DNA of 64,000 nt, from positions 1,240,001 through 1,304,000 of the forward strand of contig NZ_RDSM01000001.1 in assembly GCF_004115155.1 (NCBI RefSeq), in the 5' to 3' direction. The position numbers were made by a program, and so were the translations under genes. A model generated the notes under the pieces. That model was not told where the DNA came from. It searched no databases and worked only from the letters and a program-made list of their open reading frames with translations. Origin of the DNA: Granulicella sibirica. GTDB lineage: Bacteria; Acidobacteriota; Terriglobia; Terriglobales; Acidobacteriaceae. Each line of letters starts with the position of its first letter. Positions within the stretch are counted from its first letter, which is position 1. Positions 34,739-43,792 of the stretch are shown here, one piece after another.

Positions 34739-36814
34739 ATGCGAACCCCCACTCTTCTCCTAGCGATCCTCGTCGCATCGCTCACCGCATCCGCTCAAGG
34801 AACCATCCCCACCTTCCAACACTCCACTTACACGCTCGCCGGCCACTCCCCTACCGGGAACACCACGACCACCATCTCCACCGTAGTAGTCCCCATTACC
34901 CTGACCTTCGAGTCCAGCGAGACATCCATGATGGACGCCACCCCAGACGTCCATGCCATCCTCAAATCTCCCATCTTCACCCCGGCGACCTTCCCAACCG
35001 GTGGCAAAACCCAGTACACCGACGCCCTCCTCCGCACCACCTTCCCAAGCGCCGCGAACTACCATACCCTCTTAGCCCAACCCGAGATCAAGCCCCTCAC
35101 CGTCAACATCCCCAAAGGCTTCGGCTACATCCTCTCGTCAAAGAAAACGAACACGAAATTCGCCGTAGTCGACATCGAGTTCCTCCAGAAAGCCCTCTTC
35201 CAGCAGCTCCCCAAGCAAGACGGCAAGCTGACCATCGCCGTTACCCACAACACCACCTTCTACGCGGAAGGCGACGCCACCGTCTGCTGCTCCTGGGGAA
35301 CCCACGGCGTCAATACCGCTACCGGCAACTCCTTCGTCCTCGCCTCCTACCTCCATAACACACCGGCGGTCGTCAAGGATCAGGACCTGCAACCCCTCAC
35401 CCAGCAGCTCGCCGAGTTCCTCAACGACCCTCTCCACGATCCGCTCTTCCACGGTCCCCGAGGCACCACCGCTCCCGGTAACACCGTTCCCGGTTGGCTC
35501 CGTCCCGCATCCATGCCCTCCGGAGACGCGGGTGCCTGCGGAGGCACGAACATCGCCAGCCGCTACTTCCTCCTTGAGCCCACCAACACAAACCCCAAAA
35601 ACAACTTCCCCGCGTCGAAGCCTTTCCTCATTCAGTCATCCGGCGCTACCTGGCACCTCCAGAACGCGGCCCTGCTGCCCTGGTACACCGGCCCATCGGA
35701 TGGTCTCGGCAAAACCTTCAGCTTCCCCGACACCCAGGCTCTCACGGAACCGGCCAAACTCTGTCCCGCCCGCCGCCCTGGAGCCGGTGCAACCAAGCCA
35801 ACTGTAGCTGCCATTCCCCTCGCCGGAGCCCCGAACGGCCACAAACTCATCGGTTACTGGGCCGGATACGGCTCCGCTGGGTCCACCATCCCGCTCCGCG
35901 AGGTCTCCCCTCAGTGGGACATCATCATCGTCGCCTTCTCCACGCCGGACAAGAGCGCCCCCGAAGGTACCATGCAGTTCAAGACCCCAGCCGGCCTCGA
36001 CACCGCGCAGTTCAAAGGCGACATCGCCTACCTGAAGAGTCAGGGGAAAAAGGTCATGATCTCCCTAGGAGGCGGCGGCCAGCACTTCACCCTCGCCAAC
36101 CCGAAACGCGTCCCCAACTACGTCTCCTCGGTCACGAAGATCGTCGAAGACTACGGCTTCGACGGTATCGACATCGACTTCGAAAGCCCCTCTCTCTCTA
36201 TCGATCCCGGCGATAGCGACTTCAAACACCCCGTCACTCCCTCCATCGTCAACCTCATCGACGCCCTCCGCCAGCTCCGCGCCCACTTCGGCTCCGAATT
36301 CATGGTCAGCCTCGTTCCCGAGGGCACTCAGATCCCCTCCGGCTATCCCTCCTACGGCGGCCAGTTCGGCTCCTACCTCGCCATCACCTACGCCATCCGC
36401 GACATCCTCTCCTTCATCGACGTCCAGGACTACAACACCCCGCCCCTCGAAGGCCTCGACGGTGAAATCTACCAGCCCGGCACCGTCGACTACCACGCCG
36501 CCATGACCGAACTCCTTCTCCACGGCTTCAACGTCGGCGGCGATCCCTTACACTTCTTTCCGCCTATGCCACCGAACAAGGTAGCCGTCGGATTCCTCAC
36601 CGGCGACACCGACGCGACGACCGTCACCAGAGCCATGGATTACATCATCACCGGCAAAGCTCCAGCCGAAGCCACCTACAAGCTCCTCGCCCCCAACGGC
36701 TACCCGGGGATGATCGGAGCCATGTTCTGGACCATCGACGCCGACCGCCGCCTCAACTACGTCTTCTCGAACGCCGTAGGCCCCGAGTTGCATTCCTACC
36801 CACCAGCCCGGTGA
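34739..36814 (+). CDS. Secreted GH18 chitinase-like protein with a large extra N-terminal half
   Basis: A 691-residue exported protein with a signal peptide ending at ASAQ. The C-terminal half, from about residue 372 (HKLIGYWAGYGSAG), is a GH18 barrel. KVMISLGGGGQH is strand 3, and the catalytic DGIDIDFE occupies residues 475-482 with Glu482 the acid/base. VSLVPEG, DVQDYNTPP and MIGAMFWTIDAD complete the active-site strands. The N-terminal half (about 25-365) is a beta-rich domain with Cys pairs (VCCSWGTHG, GACGGTNIASRYF). It recurs, from memory, in acidobacterial secreted proteins but has no named function. It is likely to degrade chitin or GlcNAc-containing polymers. Confidence 0.85.
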   Translation: MRTPTLLLAILVASLTASAQGTIPTFQHSTYTLAGHSPTGNTTTTISTVVVPITLTFESSETSMMDATPDVHAILKSPIFTPATFPTGGKTQYTDALLRTTFPSAANYHTLLAQPEIKPLTVNIPKGFGYILSSKKTNTKFAVVDIEFLQKALFQQLPKQDGKLTIAVTHNTTFYAEGDATVCCSWGTHGVNTATGNSFVLASYLHNTPAVVKDQDLQPLTQQLAEFLNDPLHDPLFHGPRGTTAPGNTVPGWLRPASMPSGDAGACGGTNIASRYFLLEPTNTNPKNNFPASKPFLIQSSGATWHLQNAALLPWYTGPSDGLGKTFSFPDTQALTEPAKLCPARRPGAGATKPTVAAIPLAGAPNGHKLIGYWAGYGSAGSTIPLREVSPQWDIIIVAFSTPDKSAPEGTMQFKTPAGLDTAQFKGDIAYLKSQGKKVMISLGGGGQHFTLANPKRVPNYVSSVTKIVEDYGFDGIDIDFESPSLSIDPGDSDFKHPVTPSIVNLIDALRQLRAHFGSEFMVSLVPEGTQIPSGYPSYGGQFGSYLAITYAIRDILSFIDVQDYNTPPLEGLDGEIYQPGTVDYHAAMTELLLHGFNVGGDPLHFFPPMPPNKVAVGFLTGDTDATTVTRAMDYIITGKAPAEATYKLLAPNGYPGMIGAMFWTIDADRRLNYVFSNAVGPELHSYPPAR

Positions 36815-36956
36815 TACCGACAAGGCCGCAACACGCGACCATTTCGTCGTGAGCCACTTTGGGAGATTTACCTCGATCAATGCGTGTAGCCTGAACGAAG
36901 CAAACAACTTCATCCATTACTGACGACCGGGGGATCTCCCCAGGAGGAAGCGCAAA

Positions 36957-37994
36957 ATGCATCGTCGAGAGTTCCTCAAGACCGCGATCGCAACCACCAT
37001 CGCTTCTTCATCTCTGGTGTCCCTCGCCGAGACACCCATAGCGGCGAGCCTCAAGCCCATGGCGATCGGCCTCCTGATCAAGCCCGCCGAAAATCCCGAG
37101 CAGGTCTTCGCCCGCGTCAAGAACCTCGGCTTCACCAACTGCTTCCTCTCGCTCGACTATTACCTCGGCAAATACACCCCAACGCTGGCCAACCAGTTCC
37201 GCGGCTACCTCGACAAGTACAACCTCGTCGCCACTACCGCCGAAGTCGTCCATCCCGAGCCGCTTAAGTGGAACTTCCTCGAAGGCCCTTCAACCATCGG
37301 AGTCGTCCCGCGCGCCACCCGAGCCGCCCGCGTCGACGCCCTCAAGCAGACCTCAGACTTCGCCAGACTCGTCGGAGTCGGCAACGTCCAGACCCACTGC
37401 GGCTTCATCCCCGAGAACCCCGAAGACGCCCTCTATCCCGAGACCGTCCAGGCCATCCGCGACCTCGCCATCCATTGCGCTGGCAACGGCCAGAACTTCC
37501 TCATGGAGACCGGCCAGGAGACGCCCATCACCATGCTCCGCGTGATCCGCGACGTCAACCTGCCCAATCTCGGCGTCGGCCTCGACACGGCCAACCTCAT
37601 TCTCTACGGCAAGTCCAACCCCGTCGACGCGGTCGACATCCTCGGCCCGCACGTCCGCAGCATCCACGCCAAGGACGGCAAGTGGCCCATCGACCCCTCG
37701 AAGCTCGGCGAGGAGGTCCTTATCGGCAAGGGTGCCGTCGACTTCAGACAGGTCTTCGCCAAACTGAAGAAAGCCGGCTACACCGGACCCATTACCATCG
37801 AACGCGAGACCTCCGGTCCCCAGCAGATCGAGGACGTCAAAGCCGAGAAGCTCTACCTGGAGCACGTCCTCGCGCAGTTACAATCTCCATCGCAGGCGCA
37901 GTCGCACCTGCCGTCGCATGTTTTACGCCGTCATTCTGACCCCAGCGAAGGACCCCTGTCTTCGCAGTTCTCCACCCGAGGAGACCGAGCATGA
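36957..37994 (+). CDS. Tat-exported sugar phosphate isomerase/epimerase-like protein (TIM barrel)
   Basis: A 345-residue protein with a Tat-like start (HRREFLKTAIATTIASSSLVSLAE) and an AGGAGG before the ATG. The AP endonuclease 2 / xylose isomerase-like barrel shows metal-site features: FLMETGQETP (Glu), VGLDTANLILYG (Asp), RSIHAKDGKWP (His) and GPITIERET (Glu). It isomerises or epimerises a sugar or sugar acid in the periplasm or after export; the substrate is unknown. The last 30 or so residues (after LEHVLAQLQ) are low-complexity and are encoded by a repeat-like sequence. Its stop overlaps the next gene (ATGA). Confidence 0.87.
   Translation: MHRREFLKTAIATTIASSSLVSLAETPIAASLKPMAIGLLIKPAENPEQVFARVKNLGFTNCFLSLDYYLGKYTPTLANQFRGYLDKYNLVATTAEVVHPEPLKWNFLEGPSTIGVVPRATRAARVDALKQTSDFARLVGVGNVQTHCGFIPENPEDALYPETVQAIRDLAIHCAGNGQNFLMETGQETPITMLRVIRDVNLPNLGVGLDTANLILYGKSNPVDAVDILGPHVRSIHAKDGKWPIDPSKLGEEVLIGKGAVDFRQVFAKLKKAGYTGPITIERETSGPQQIEDVKAEKLYLEHVLAQLQSPSQAQSHLPSHVLRRHSDPSEGPLSSQFSTRGDRA
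37930..37965. repeat. Repeat-like sequence inside the 3' end of the epimerase gene
   Basis: GTCATTCTGACCCCAGCGAA and the bases after it resemble a short interspersed element that I recall from other Terriglobia genomes (GTCATTCTGAGCGAAGCG-type). Here it encodes part of the protein's unconserved C-terminal tail, just before the coupled oxidoreductase gene. The match is from memory and only one copy is seen in this window. Confidence 0.35.
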
Positions 37995-39256
37995 ATCGTC
38001 GCAACTTCCTCTCTACCGCCGGAGCCGCCTGCGGCCTCATGATCGTCAAACCGAAGACCGCCTTCGGCTACGAGGCGAACTCCGCCGTGCGTTATGCCCT
38101 CCTCGGCTGCGGCAAGCGCGGAACCTCAGTCGCCACATCGTTCGCGAAGAACACCAGCGCTCGCATCGTGGCGCTCGGCGACATCTTCCCGGACCAGCTC
38201 GCCAAAGGAAAGACCTACTTCGACGAACTCAACGCCAGCCTCGGTAAGGGCGCGATCGACCCCAAGCTCCTGTTCCGCGGACACACCGCATGCGAGCAGC
38301 TGGCCTCCTCCCCTGACGTCGACGCGATCCAGATCTCGACGCCACCCTTCTTCCACGTCCAGCACCTAGAAACAATCGTCAACGCCGGCAAGCACTCCTA
38401 TTGCGAGAAACCCGTCGGGGTCGACGTTCCCCAGACGCAGCACGCACTCGAGATCGCCAAACGCATCGGCACAAAGGTCAGCATCGACGTTGGCTTCCAG
38501 ATCCGCAGCGCCCCGCCCTTCGTCGAGATCGTCAAGCGCATCCACGATGGGCAGATTGGCAAGATCGCCTCCATCTCCGCCCATTACAACGCGCCCGCCT
38601 CGACCTACCCCGACCACTCCGGCATGTCGCCCGACGAGCGCCGTCTCCGCGAGTGGCTCTGGGACGCGAAGATTTCGGGCGACATCCTGCTCGAGCAGAA
38701 CATCCACGTCATCGACGTCTGCAACTGGGTCATGGGCACGCATCCCGTCAAGGCCGTGGCCAAACGCAGTCGCAAGGTCATCCGCCACGCTGGCGACACC
38801 TCCGATAACTACGAGGTCATCTTCACCTACCCCGGCGAGGTCGAGCTCAGCTTTTCCTCCACCCAGTTCGGTAACAACGGCTTCTTCGATGTCGCAGAGA
38901 CCATCTTCGGCACTGACGGCGTCGCCGAAGCCCCCTACTCCGGCCCCCTGCGCATCCTCGGCCAGACCCCGTGGACTTGGACCTCGGACTCTACGGCAAC
39001 GAAACCCGGTAAGTTCGCCGCAGACGGAGCGTTCACCGACAATCTCGCCCTCGCCGACACCCGCAAGGACCAGGGCTTCATCGAGAGCATCACCTCCGGC
39101 AAGCCTCACAACCAGATCGCCGCCGGTGTCGAATCTGCACTGAGCTGCATGCTCGGTCGCAAGGCCGCCGAGCTTGGCCGCGAAGTCACCTGGGACGAGC
39201 TGAGCGCCGACCGCGAAGCCTACTCGCTCGGCTTCGATCTGAGGCAATTCAATTGA
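37991..39256 (+). CDS. Tat-exported Gfo/Idh/MocA oxidoreductase
   Basis: A 421-residue NAD(P)-dependent dehydrogenase with a Tat-type leader (MNRRNFLSTAGAACGLMI). The nucleotide-binding start is YALLGCGKRGTSVATSF. The catalytic lysine motif is CEKPVGVD (in the place of EKP), followed by a C-terminal domain with SGDILLEQNIHVIDVCNWVMG. The family oxidises or reduces hydroxyls of sugars, inositols or sugar acids; exported members in this phylum accompany sugar epimerases like the one encoded upstream. Both flanking joints are overlaps, so the three genes to cutC form one transcript. Confidence 0.9.
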   Translation: MNRRNFLSTAGAACGLMIVKPKTAFGYEANSAVRYALLGCGKRGTSVATSFAKNTSARIVALGDIFPDQLAKGKTYFDELNASLGKGAIDPKLLFRGHTACEQLASSPDVDAIQISTPPFFHVQHLETIVNAGKHSYCEKPVGVDVPQTQHALEIAKRIGTKVSIDVGFQIRSAPPFVEIVKRIHDGQIGKIASISAHYNAPASTYPDHSGMSPDERRLREWLWDAKISGDILLEQNIHVIDVCNWVMGTHPVKAVAKRSRKVIRHAGDTSDNYEVIFTYPGEVELSFSSTQFGNNGFFDVAETIFGTDGVAEAPYSGPLRILGQTPWTWTSDSTATKPGKFAADGAFTDNLALADTRKDQGFIESITSGKPHNQIAAGVESALSCMLGRKAAELGREVTWDELSADREAYSLGFDLRQFN

Positions 39257-40014
39257 GCGCCGCCCTGAGTGAGTTTGCTCGCACCACTGATAAAAAATCA
39301 CTGCCGCGTGACGAGATCATCTTCGAGGTCTGCGCCGAAGACCTGGACGCCTGCCTCGCCGCCCGCGACGGAGGCGCCGACCGCATCGAGCTCTGCTCAG
39401 CCCTTAGCGAAGGCGGCCTCACTCCAAGTCACGCGCTGATTCGCGCAGCCGTGGCCCAGTCCGGCCTGCCGGTCTTCTGCATGCTGCGCCCGCGTGGCGG
39501 CAACTTCGTCTATTCAGAATCTGAATTCGAATTGATGCAGGAAGATCTCTCTCACGCCCGCGAACTTGGCACAGCGGGTTTCGTAGCAGGCATGCTCTTT
39601 GACAACGGGGCAGTCGACATCGAGCGCATGACTCAACTGGTCGAACTCGCCGCGCCACTCGAGATGACCTTCCATCGAGCGTTCGACGAGGCCGACGATC
39701 TAGAGAAGTCTCTGGAAGACGTCATCGCGACCGGCTCTAAACGACTCCTGACATCGGGGGGCGCACCAGACGTCCTCTCCGGCGCGGAACGCATCGCGAG
39801 GCTGGTCGATCAAGCAGCAGGAGGAATCGCAATCGCCGTTGGTGGTGGCCTGCGGCTCGAAAGCGCCTTGCAGGTTGCCCGGATCACCCACGCGCCGCAA
39901 TTTCACGGGTCGGTGAGACACCTGCATCAAGGCCGAATGAAAACTAAAGCATCGGACGTTCAATCGATGATCGAAGCCCTCAGAACCGGAAGGACCGCGA
40001 CGGCGAGCTTCTAA
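39253..40014 (+). CDS. cutC: CutC family protein
   Basis: A 253-residue TIM-barrel protein of the CutC family, recognised by IIFEVCAEDLDACLAARDGGADRIELCSALSEGGLTPS, FCMLRPRGGNFVYSE, MTFHRAFDE and LLTSGGAPDVLSG. CutC was described as a copper-homeostasis protein; its biochemical role remains unsettled, and next to carbohydrate genes an enzyme role on a sugar is also possible. The only standard in-frame start is TTG 39253, which overlaps the upstream stop in a TTGA and adds about 20 residues before the conserved core. The stop codon overlaps the convergent fucosidase (CTAA). Confidence 0.9.
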   Translation: MSAALSEFARTTDKKSLPRDEIIFEVCAEDLDACLAARDGGADRIELCSALSEGGLTPSHALIRAAVAQSGLPVFCMLRPRGGNFVYSESEFELMQEDLSHARELGTAGFVAGMLFDNGAVDIERMTQLVELAAPLEMTFHRAFDEADDLEKSLEDVIATGSKRLLTSGGAPDVLSGAERIARLVDQAAGGIAIAVGGGLRLESALQVARITHAPQFHGSVRHLHQGRMKTKASDVQSMIEALRTGRTATASF

Positions 40015-41687
40015 CCCTGAAGCTTCTGCAAAAGGATCTCCCCACTATCAGCCCCTTCGACGCGGCCTGAAAAACGAACTGATTCGCCAACTTCGGTGAT
40101 GTTGAGGATGATCTCGTCGTTCTTACCCTTCACCCGTTTCAGAAGATCCGGTTCTGAAACATCGTGAAGCTTGAGCACGAGATCCTTAAGGTCAGTGACC
40201 GCGCCGCTGCTGGGAACGAATCGCAGCCGATACTGCGCGGCCGCATCGATCTTGGAGGTGAGATCGAGCGAAAACGCTCCATCCTTCCAGTTCCCGGCAA
40301 GGTTCGACGCCCAGATCTTCGGAGCAGCGTTCCAGTCACTCGGCGGAGCAACGTTCGTATTGAAGGCCGCAAAGCTTCGCAGGAACGGAACCCGAGCACT
40401 CTTCACCGTGATGAGACGAAGCGCATCAACCGTGATCGGCTCAACTGGCTGAATTCGCTTATGCCCGATCGATGTCCCTTCACCGAGCGAGCGCCAAGTC
40501 CCATCCGAGCGTCCCTCGATCCGATAGGAACGAACGCGCTCACCCTTCGCTGTATCTTCCTGCAGCACGATCGTGTCGACGCGCTTCGCTGAACCAAGGC
40601 TCAAAGTCACAGTCGTTCCGCTGCCCACAGTTCGAGCGACCGGAGTCGTAAAGCGATCCCGGATCGCGAGACCAAAGGCCTTTGCCGACGCACAATCCTC
40701 ATCCGGCAGAAGGCCATGACGATCCGCTGGAATGTTGAGCAGAAGCTGCGCACCTCGACCGACAGAACGGTAGTACACGGAAAGGAGTTGATCCGGAGTT
40801 AGAACCTTCGAAGCATTCTTTGTGCTCCAGAACCAGTCAGGCCGACGGATTGAGACATCCACCTCGCTCGGCATCCATACATCGCCATCCGGATCGCTGT
40901 TGAGCGACGTCGCCGTGCCGGTCTTCGCATCCGCCCGATCGATACCATTCCAGCACGGATTCGGTGCAAATCCATTCTCGTTGCCAACCCACCGGATCGT
41001 CGCCGCCGGCCCCTGGAAAACCATCGCGTGTGGCTGATACTTCCTCAGCAAGTCGGTCACTGGAGTCGCGGTCGAGCCATCGAACCAAACCTCGACCATC
41101 TCTCCATAACGGGACAGCACCTCGGTCCACTGCTCCCGGTACATCGCGTTGTACTTAGCCTGTAGTTCTGGAGTCTTGCAGATCCCTCCAGTCTTTGCAC
41201 CGAAGTGGTCGTCACGAGGACAGACGTAAACGCCAAGCTTCAACCCATACTTGCGACAGGAAACAGAGACCTCCGCAAGCACATCACCCTTACCAGCCTT
41301 CCACGGAGTGTTCCGGATGCTGTACTCAGTGGTCTGAGTCTGCCACATGCAGAAACCGCCTTGATGCTTCGCAACGAAGACGATGTACTTCGCCCCAAAG
41401 CTTAGCGCGGTTCGAGCCCACTGATCCGTGTCGAGTTCCTTGGGATCGATTGCAGAGAGCGGCGTAGACAGATCATCCGACTCGACATCCTGCCATGTGT
41501 TCGGAGCAAAGTGAACGAACATGCCAAGCTCCAGATCCTGCCACGCGATCTGATCGCGCGATGGAAGCGCAACAGGTCCAACCCCGGCGGCGAACGCAGA
41601 TCCCGCGATGGCGGATGGCAACGCACCCCGCAGAGCAGACGCGAAGCCCACCTGCGCGAAGCGGGACAGAAGCTGTCGTCTCCTCAT
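40011..41687 (-). CDS. GH29 alpha-L-fucosidase with C-terminal carbohydrate-binding domain
   Basis: A 558-residue exported enzyme; the leader MRRRQLLSRFAQVGFASALRGALP looks Tat-type. The GH29 barrel includes LGMFVHFAPNTWQDVE, SFGAKYIVFVAKHQGGFCMW, KLGVYVCPRDDHFG and the nucleophile Asp203 in VEVWFDGS. LLNIPADRHGLLPDED ends the barrel. From about residue 345 there is a discoidin-type beta sandwich (VDTIVLQEDTAKGERVRSYRIEGRSDG), then an unassigned C-terminal segment. It releases L-fucose from glycans outside the cytoplasm. Transcribed alone, convergent with cutC. Confidence 0.9.
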   Translation of the reverse strand: MRRRQLLSRFAQVGFASALRGALPSAIAGSAFAAGVGPVALPSRDQIAWQDLELGMFVHFAPNTWQDVESDDLSTPLSAIDPKELDTDQWARTALSFGAKYIVFVAKHQGGFCMWQTQTTEYSIRNTPWKAGKGDVLAEVSVSCRKYGLKLGVYVCPRDDHFGAKTGGICKTPELQAKYNAMYREQWTEVLSRYGEMVEVWFDGSTATPVTDLLRKYQPHAMVFQGPAATIRWVGNENGFAPNPCWNGIDRADAKTGTATSLNSDPDGDVWMPSEVDVSIRRPDWFWSTKNASKVLTPDQLLSVYYRSVGRGAQLLLNIPADRHGLLPDEDCASAKAFGLAIRDRFTTPVARTVGSGTTVTLSLGSAKRVDTIVLQEDTAKGERVRSYRIEGRSDGTWRSLGEGTSIGHKRIQPVEPITVDALRLITVKSARVPFLRSFAAFNTNVAPPSDWNAAPKIWASNLAGNWKDGAFSLDLTSKIDAAAQYRLRFVPSSGAVTDLKDLVLKLHDVSEPDLLKRVKGKNDEIILNITEVGESVRFSGRVEGADSGEILLQKLQG

Positions 41688-41752
41688 CCTTGAAACCCTG
41701 GCTCAATCATGTTCGAGAGTTCTCCCTCAGAACACCATATCGCAGGGAATGC

Positions 41753-42265
41753 CTAAAGCTCTGCCGCGAGCTTAGCGAGACCGGCCTTCGAGACCTGAAC
41801 GTCGTCCTCGGACTTTCCTCCGCTGAAAGCCGCGATGACGTAACCGTTCTTGGTGTGTGCGATCACGCCACCCTCCCAGCCAAGCTCGCCGGTCATCGGC
41901 GGTCTTATTTTGCCTCCGCTGTTCTGGAGCGTATCCGCCATCTCGGCCGCCTTGGAGTAGACGACCGCAAGCAGGTTCGATCCCTTGTTGTCTGCCTTCG
42001 GCTCATCCTTATAACGTCCGACGACGAGCATCTTGGAGCTCCACGACTGGATCGTCTCGCCCTCGAAGTACGCGACAACGGCTACACCCGTGATCTTCAA
42101 CTCGTCGGCCTTGGTCTGCATCGTCGCCAGCGCCGTACTGGCGACAGCATCGAAGCCCGCCGCCTTAGCGCCCACGGCGGCAGACGCTTTGCCCTGCTGC
42201 TGCGCGTAGCCAGGCATTGATGCCGCGGAAAGAAGGATCAGTAGTGCCAGCGCACGTCGATTCAT
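41753..42265 (-). CDS. Secreted GlcG/HbpS-like protein
   Basis: A 170-residue protein with a signal peptide (ALALLILLSAASMPGYAQ) and GGAGG before the ATG. The body (AVASTALATMQTKADELKITGVAVVAYFEGETIQSWSSKM) and the closing GYVIAAFSGGKSEDDVQVSKAGLAKLA resemble the GlcG/HbpS alpha-beta fold, which binds haem or small ligands in some members. The assignment rests on general pattern, not on a ligand residue. It is divergent from the flavoprotein gene, 146 bases away. Confidence 0.65.
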   Translation of the reverse strand: MNRRALALLILLSAASMPGYAQQQGKASAAVGAKAAGFDAVASTALATMQTKADELKITGVAVVAYFEGETIQSWSSKMLVVGRYKDEPKADNKGSNLLAVVYSKAAEMADTLQNSGGKIRPPMTGELGWEGGVIAHTKNGYVIAAFSGGKSEDDVQVSKAGLAKLAAEL

Positions 42266-42411
42266 GGTGCCTCCGGATCGAAGGAATCATACATGCCTCG
42301 ATAAGAATGCGATCCTGCACGGAATCTATCCGGACTATGTGCCGGCATTTGCTACCTTATCTGCTATCCCGCTATCATGAGCGCCTGAGCCAAGCAGCAC
42401 GAGCGACCCCT

Positions 42412-43779
42412 ATGAACAAGCGTGAATTCCTGAAAGCCTCTGGCGCCCTCCTCACCACAGCCCTGCTTCCCGTCATATCATCGGGAGAACCGATGTACAG
42501 CGAGAGTCCCACCATCACCGGTAAGCGCACCAACTGGTCCGGAAACTACACCTACAGCACGGACAAGCTATTCCTGCCGGCCTCGACCGAAGAGGTGCGG
42601 CACATCGTGAAGGCAGCGCCGAAGCTGCGCACGCTTGGAACGACCCATTCCTTCAACGGCATTGCCGACAGCACGGCTGCACAGATTAGCCTCAAGGGGC
42701 TCGACTCGATGGTGCTTGACCGTGCCACCAGGACCGTCACTGTAGGCGGAGGCGTCCCTTACGGAAAGCTCGCGCCCTACATCGATAGCCGTGGATTTGC
42801 CGTCCATAATCTGGCTTCCCTACCGCACATCTCGGTCGCCGGAGCATGCTCGACCGGAACCCATGGATCGGGTATCAAGAACGGCAATCTCTCCACCGCC
42901 GTCTCAGGCCTCGAGATCGTCACGCCGGACGGCGAGATCGTGCATCTCTCACGTCAGAAAGACGGTGATGCGTTCAAGGGAGCCGTCGTCTCCATCGGCG
43001 CTCTCGGCGTCATCACGAAGGTGACGCTTGATGTCGAACCCACCTTCCAGGTCGCCCAGACCGTGTACCAGAATCTTTCCTTCGACGTGCTGAAGGATCA
43101 CTTCGACGAGATCATGGGCAGCGGGTACAGTGTTAGCCTCTTTACCGACTGGCAGAATCATCGCGCCACCCAGGTCTGGATCAAGCGTCGCATCGATTCC
43201 GGCGCGAAGCCGAACCTCGATCCCCAGTTCTTCGGCGCAACACTCGCGACGAAGAAGCTCCATCCGCTCGAGGGCCACGACGCCGAAGCCTGCACTGAGC
43301 AGATGGGCATCCCCGGCCCCTGGTACGAACGCCTGCCGCATTTCCGCATGGCTTTCACGCCAAGCAGCGGCCAGGAACTCCAGTCCGAATACTTTGTGCC
43401 GCGCGAGCACGCCTACGAGGCCATTCTCGCGGTCGAGCAGATTCGCGATCTCATTACACCGCACCTCTTCATCACCGAACTCCGCACCATCGCGGAAGAC
43501 GACCTCTGGATCAGTCCCTGCTATAAGCGTCCGTCAGCCGCCATCCACTTCACCTGGAAGCCGGAGTGGCCCGACGTCCAGAAGGTGCTGCCGCATATCG
43601 AAGAGAAGCTTGCTCCCTTCAACGCCCGGCCGCACTGGGCGAAGCTCTTCACCATGGCTCCCGACCGGCTACACCAGATGCACCCAAGGCTGGCCGACTT
43701 CCGCAAACTGACCCAGACCTACGACCCCAGGGCCAAGTTCCACAACGCTTTCATGGACACGAACGTCTTCGAGGCCTGA
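42412..43779 (+). CDS. Tat-exported alditol/sugar oxidase-type flavoprotein
   Basis: A 455-residue FAD enzyme, read from ATG 42412, which gives a Tat-like leader (MNKREFLKASGALLTT). The FAD-binding half has STEEVRHIVKAAPKLRTLGTTHSFNGIAD, where the His in THSF is the residue that carries FAD covalently in the aldonolactone/alditol oxidase family. VAGACSTGTHGSG and a C-terminal ALO domain ending YDPRAKFHNAF follow. It oxidises a polyol or aldonolactone with oxygen, outside the cytoplasm if the leader is used. No clear ribosome binding site is seen. Confidence 0.85.
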   Translation: MNKREFLKASGALLTTALLPVISSGEPMYSESPTITGKRTNWSGNYTYSTDKLFLPASTEEVRHIVKAAPKLRTLGTTHSFNGIADSTAAQISLKGLDSMVLDRATRTVTVGGGVPYGKLAPYIDSRGFAVHNLASLPHISVAGACSTGTHGSGIKNGNLSTAVSGLEIVTPDGEIVHLSRQKDGDAFKGAVVSIGALGVITKVTLDVEPTFQVAQTVYQNLSFDVLKDHFDEIMGSGYSVSLFTDWQNHRATQVWIKRRIDSGAKPNLDPQFFGATLATKKLHPLEGHDAEACTEQMGIPGPWYERLPHFRMAFTPSSGQELQSEYFVPREHAYEAILAVEQIRDLITPHLFITELRTIAEDDLWISPCYKRPSAAIHFTWKPEWPDVQKVLPHIEEKLAPFNARPHWAKLFTMAPDRLHQMHPRLADFRKLTQTYDPRAKFHNAFMDTNVFEA

Positions 43780-43792
43780 GCGACCGGCGCCT

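Noticed and set aside
42217-42411. 65-residue upstream extension of the alditol-oxidase-type gene
   Set aside because: The extension crosses the divergent promoter region and would hide the Tat-type leader that starts at 42412.
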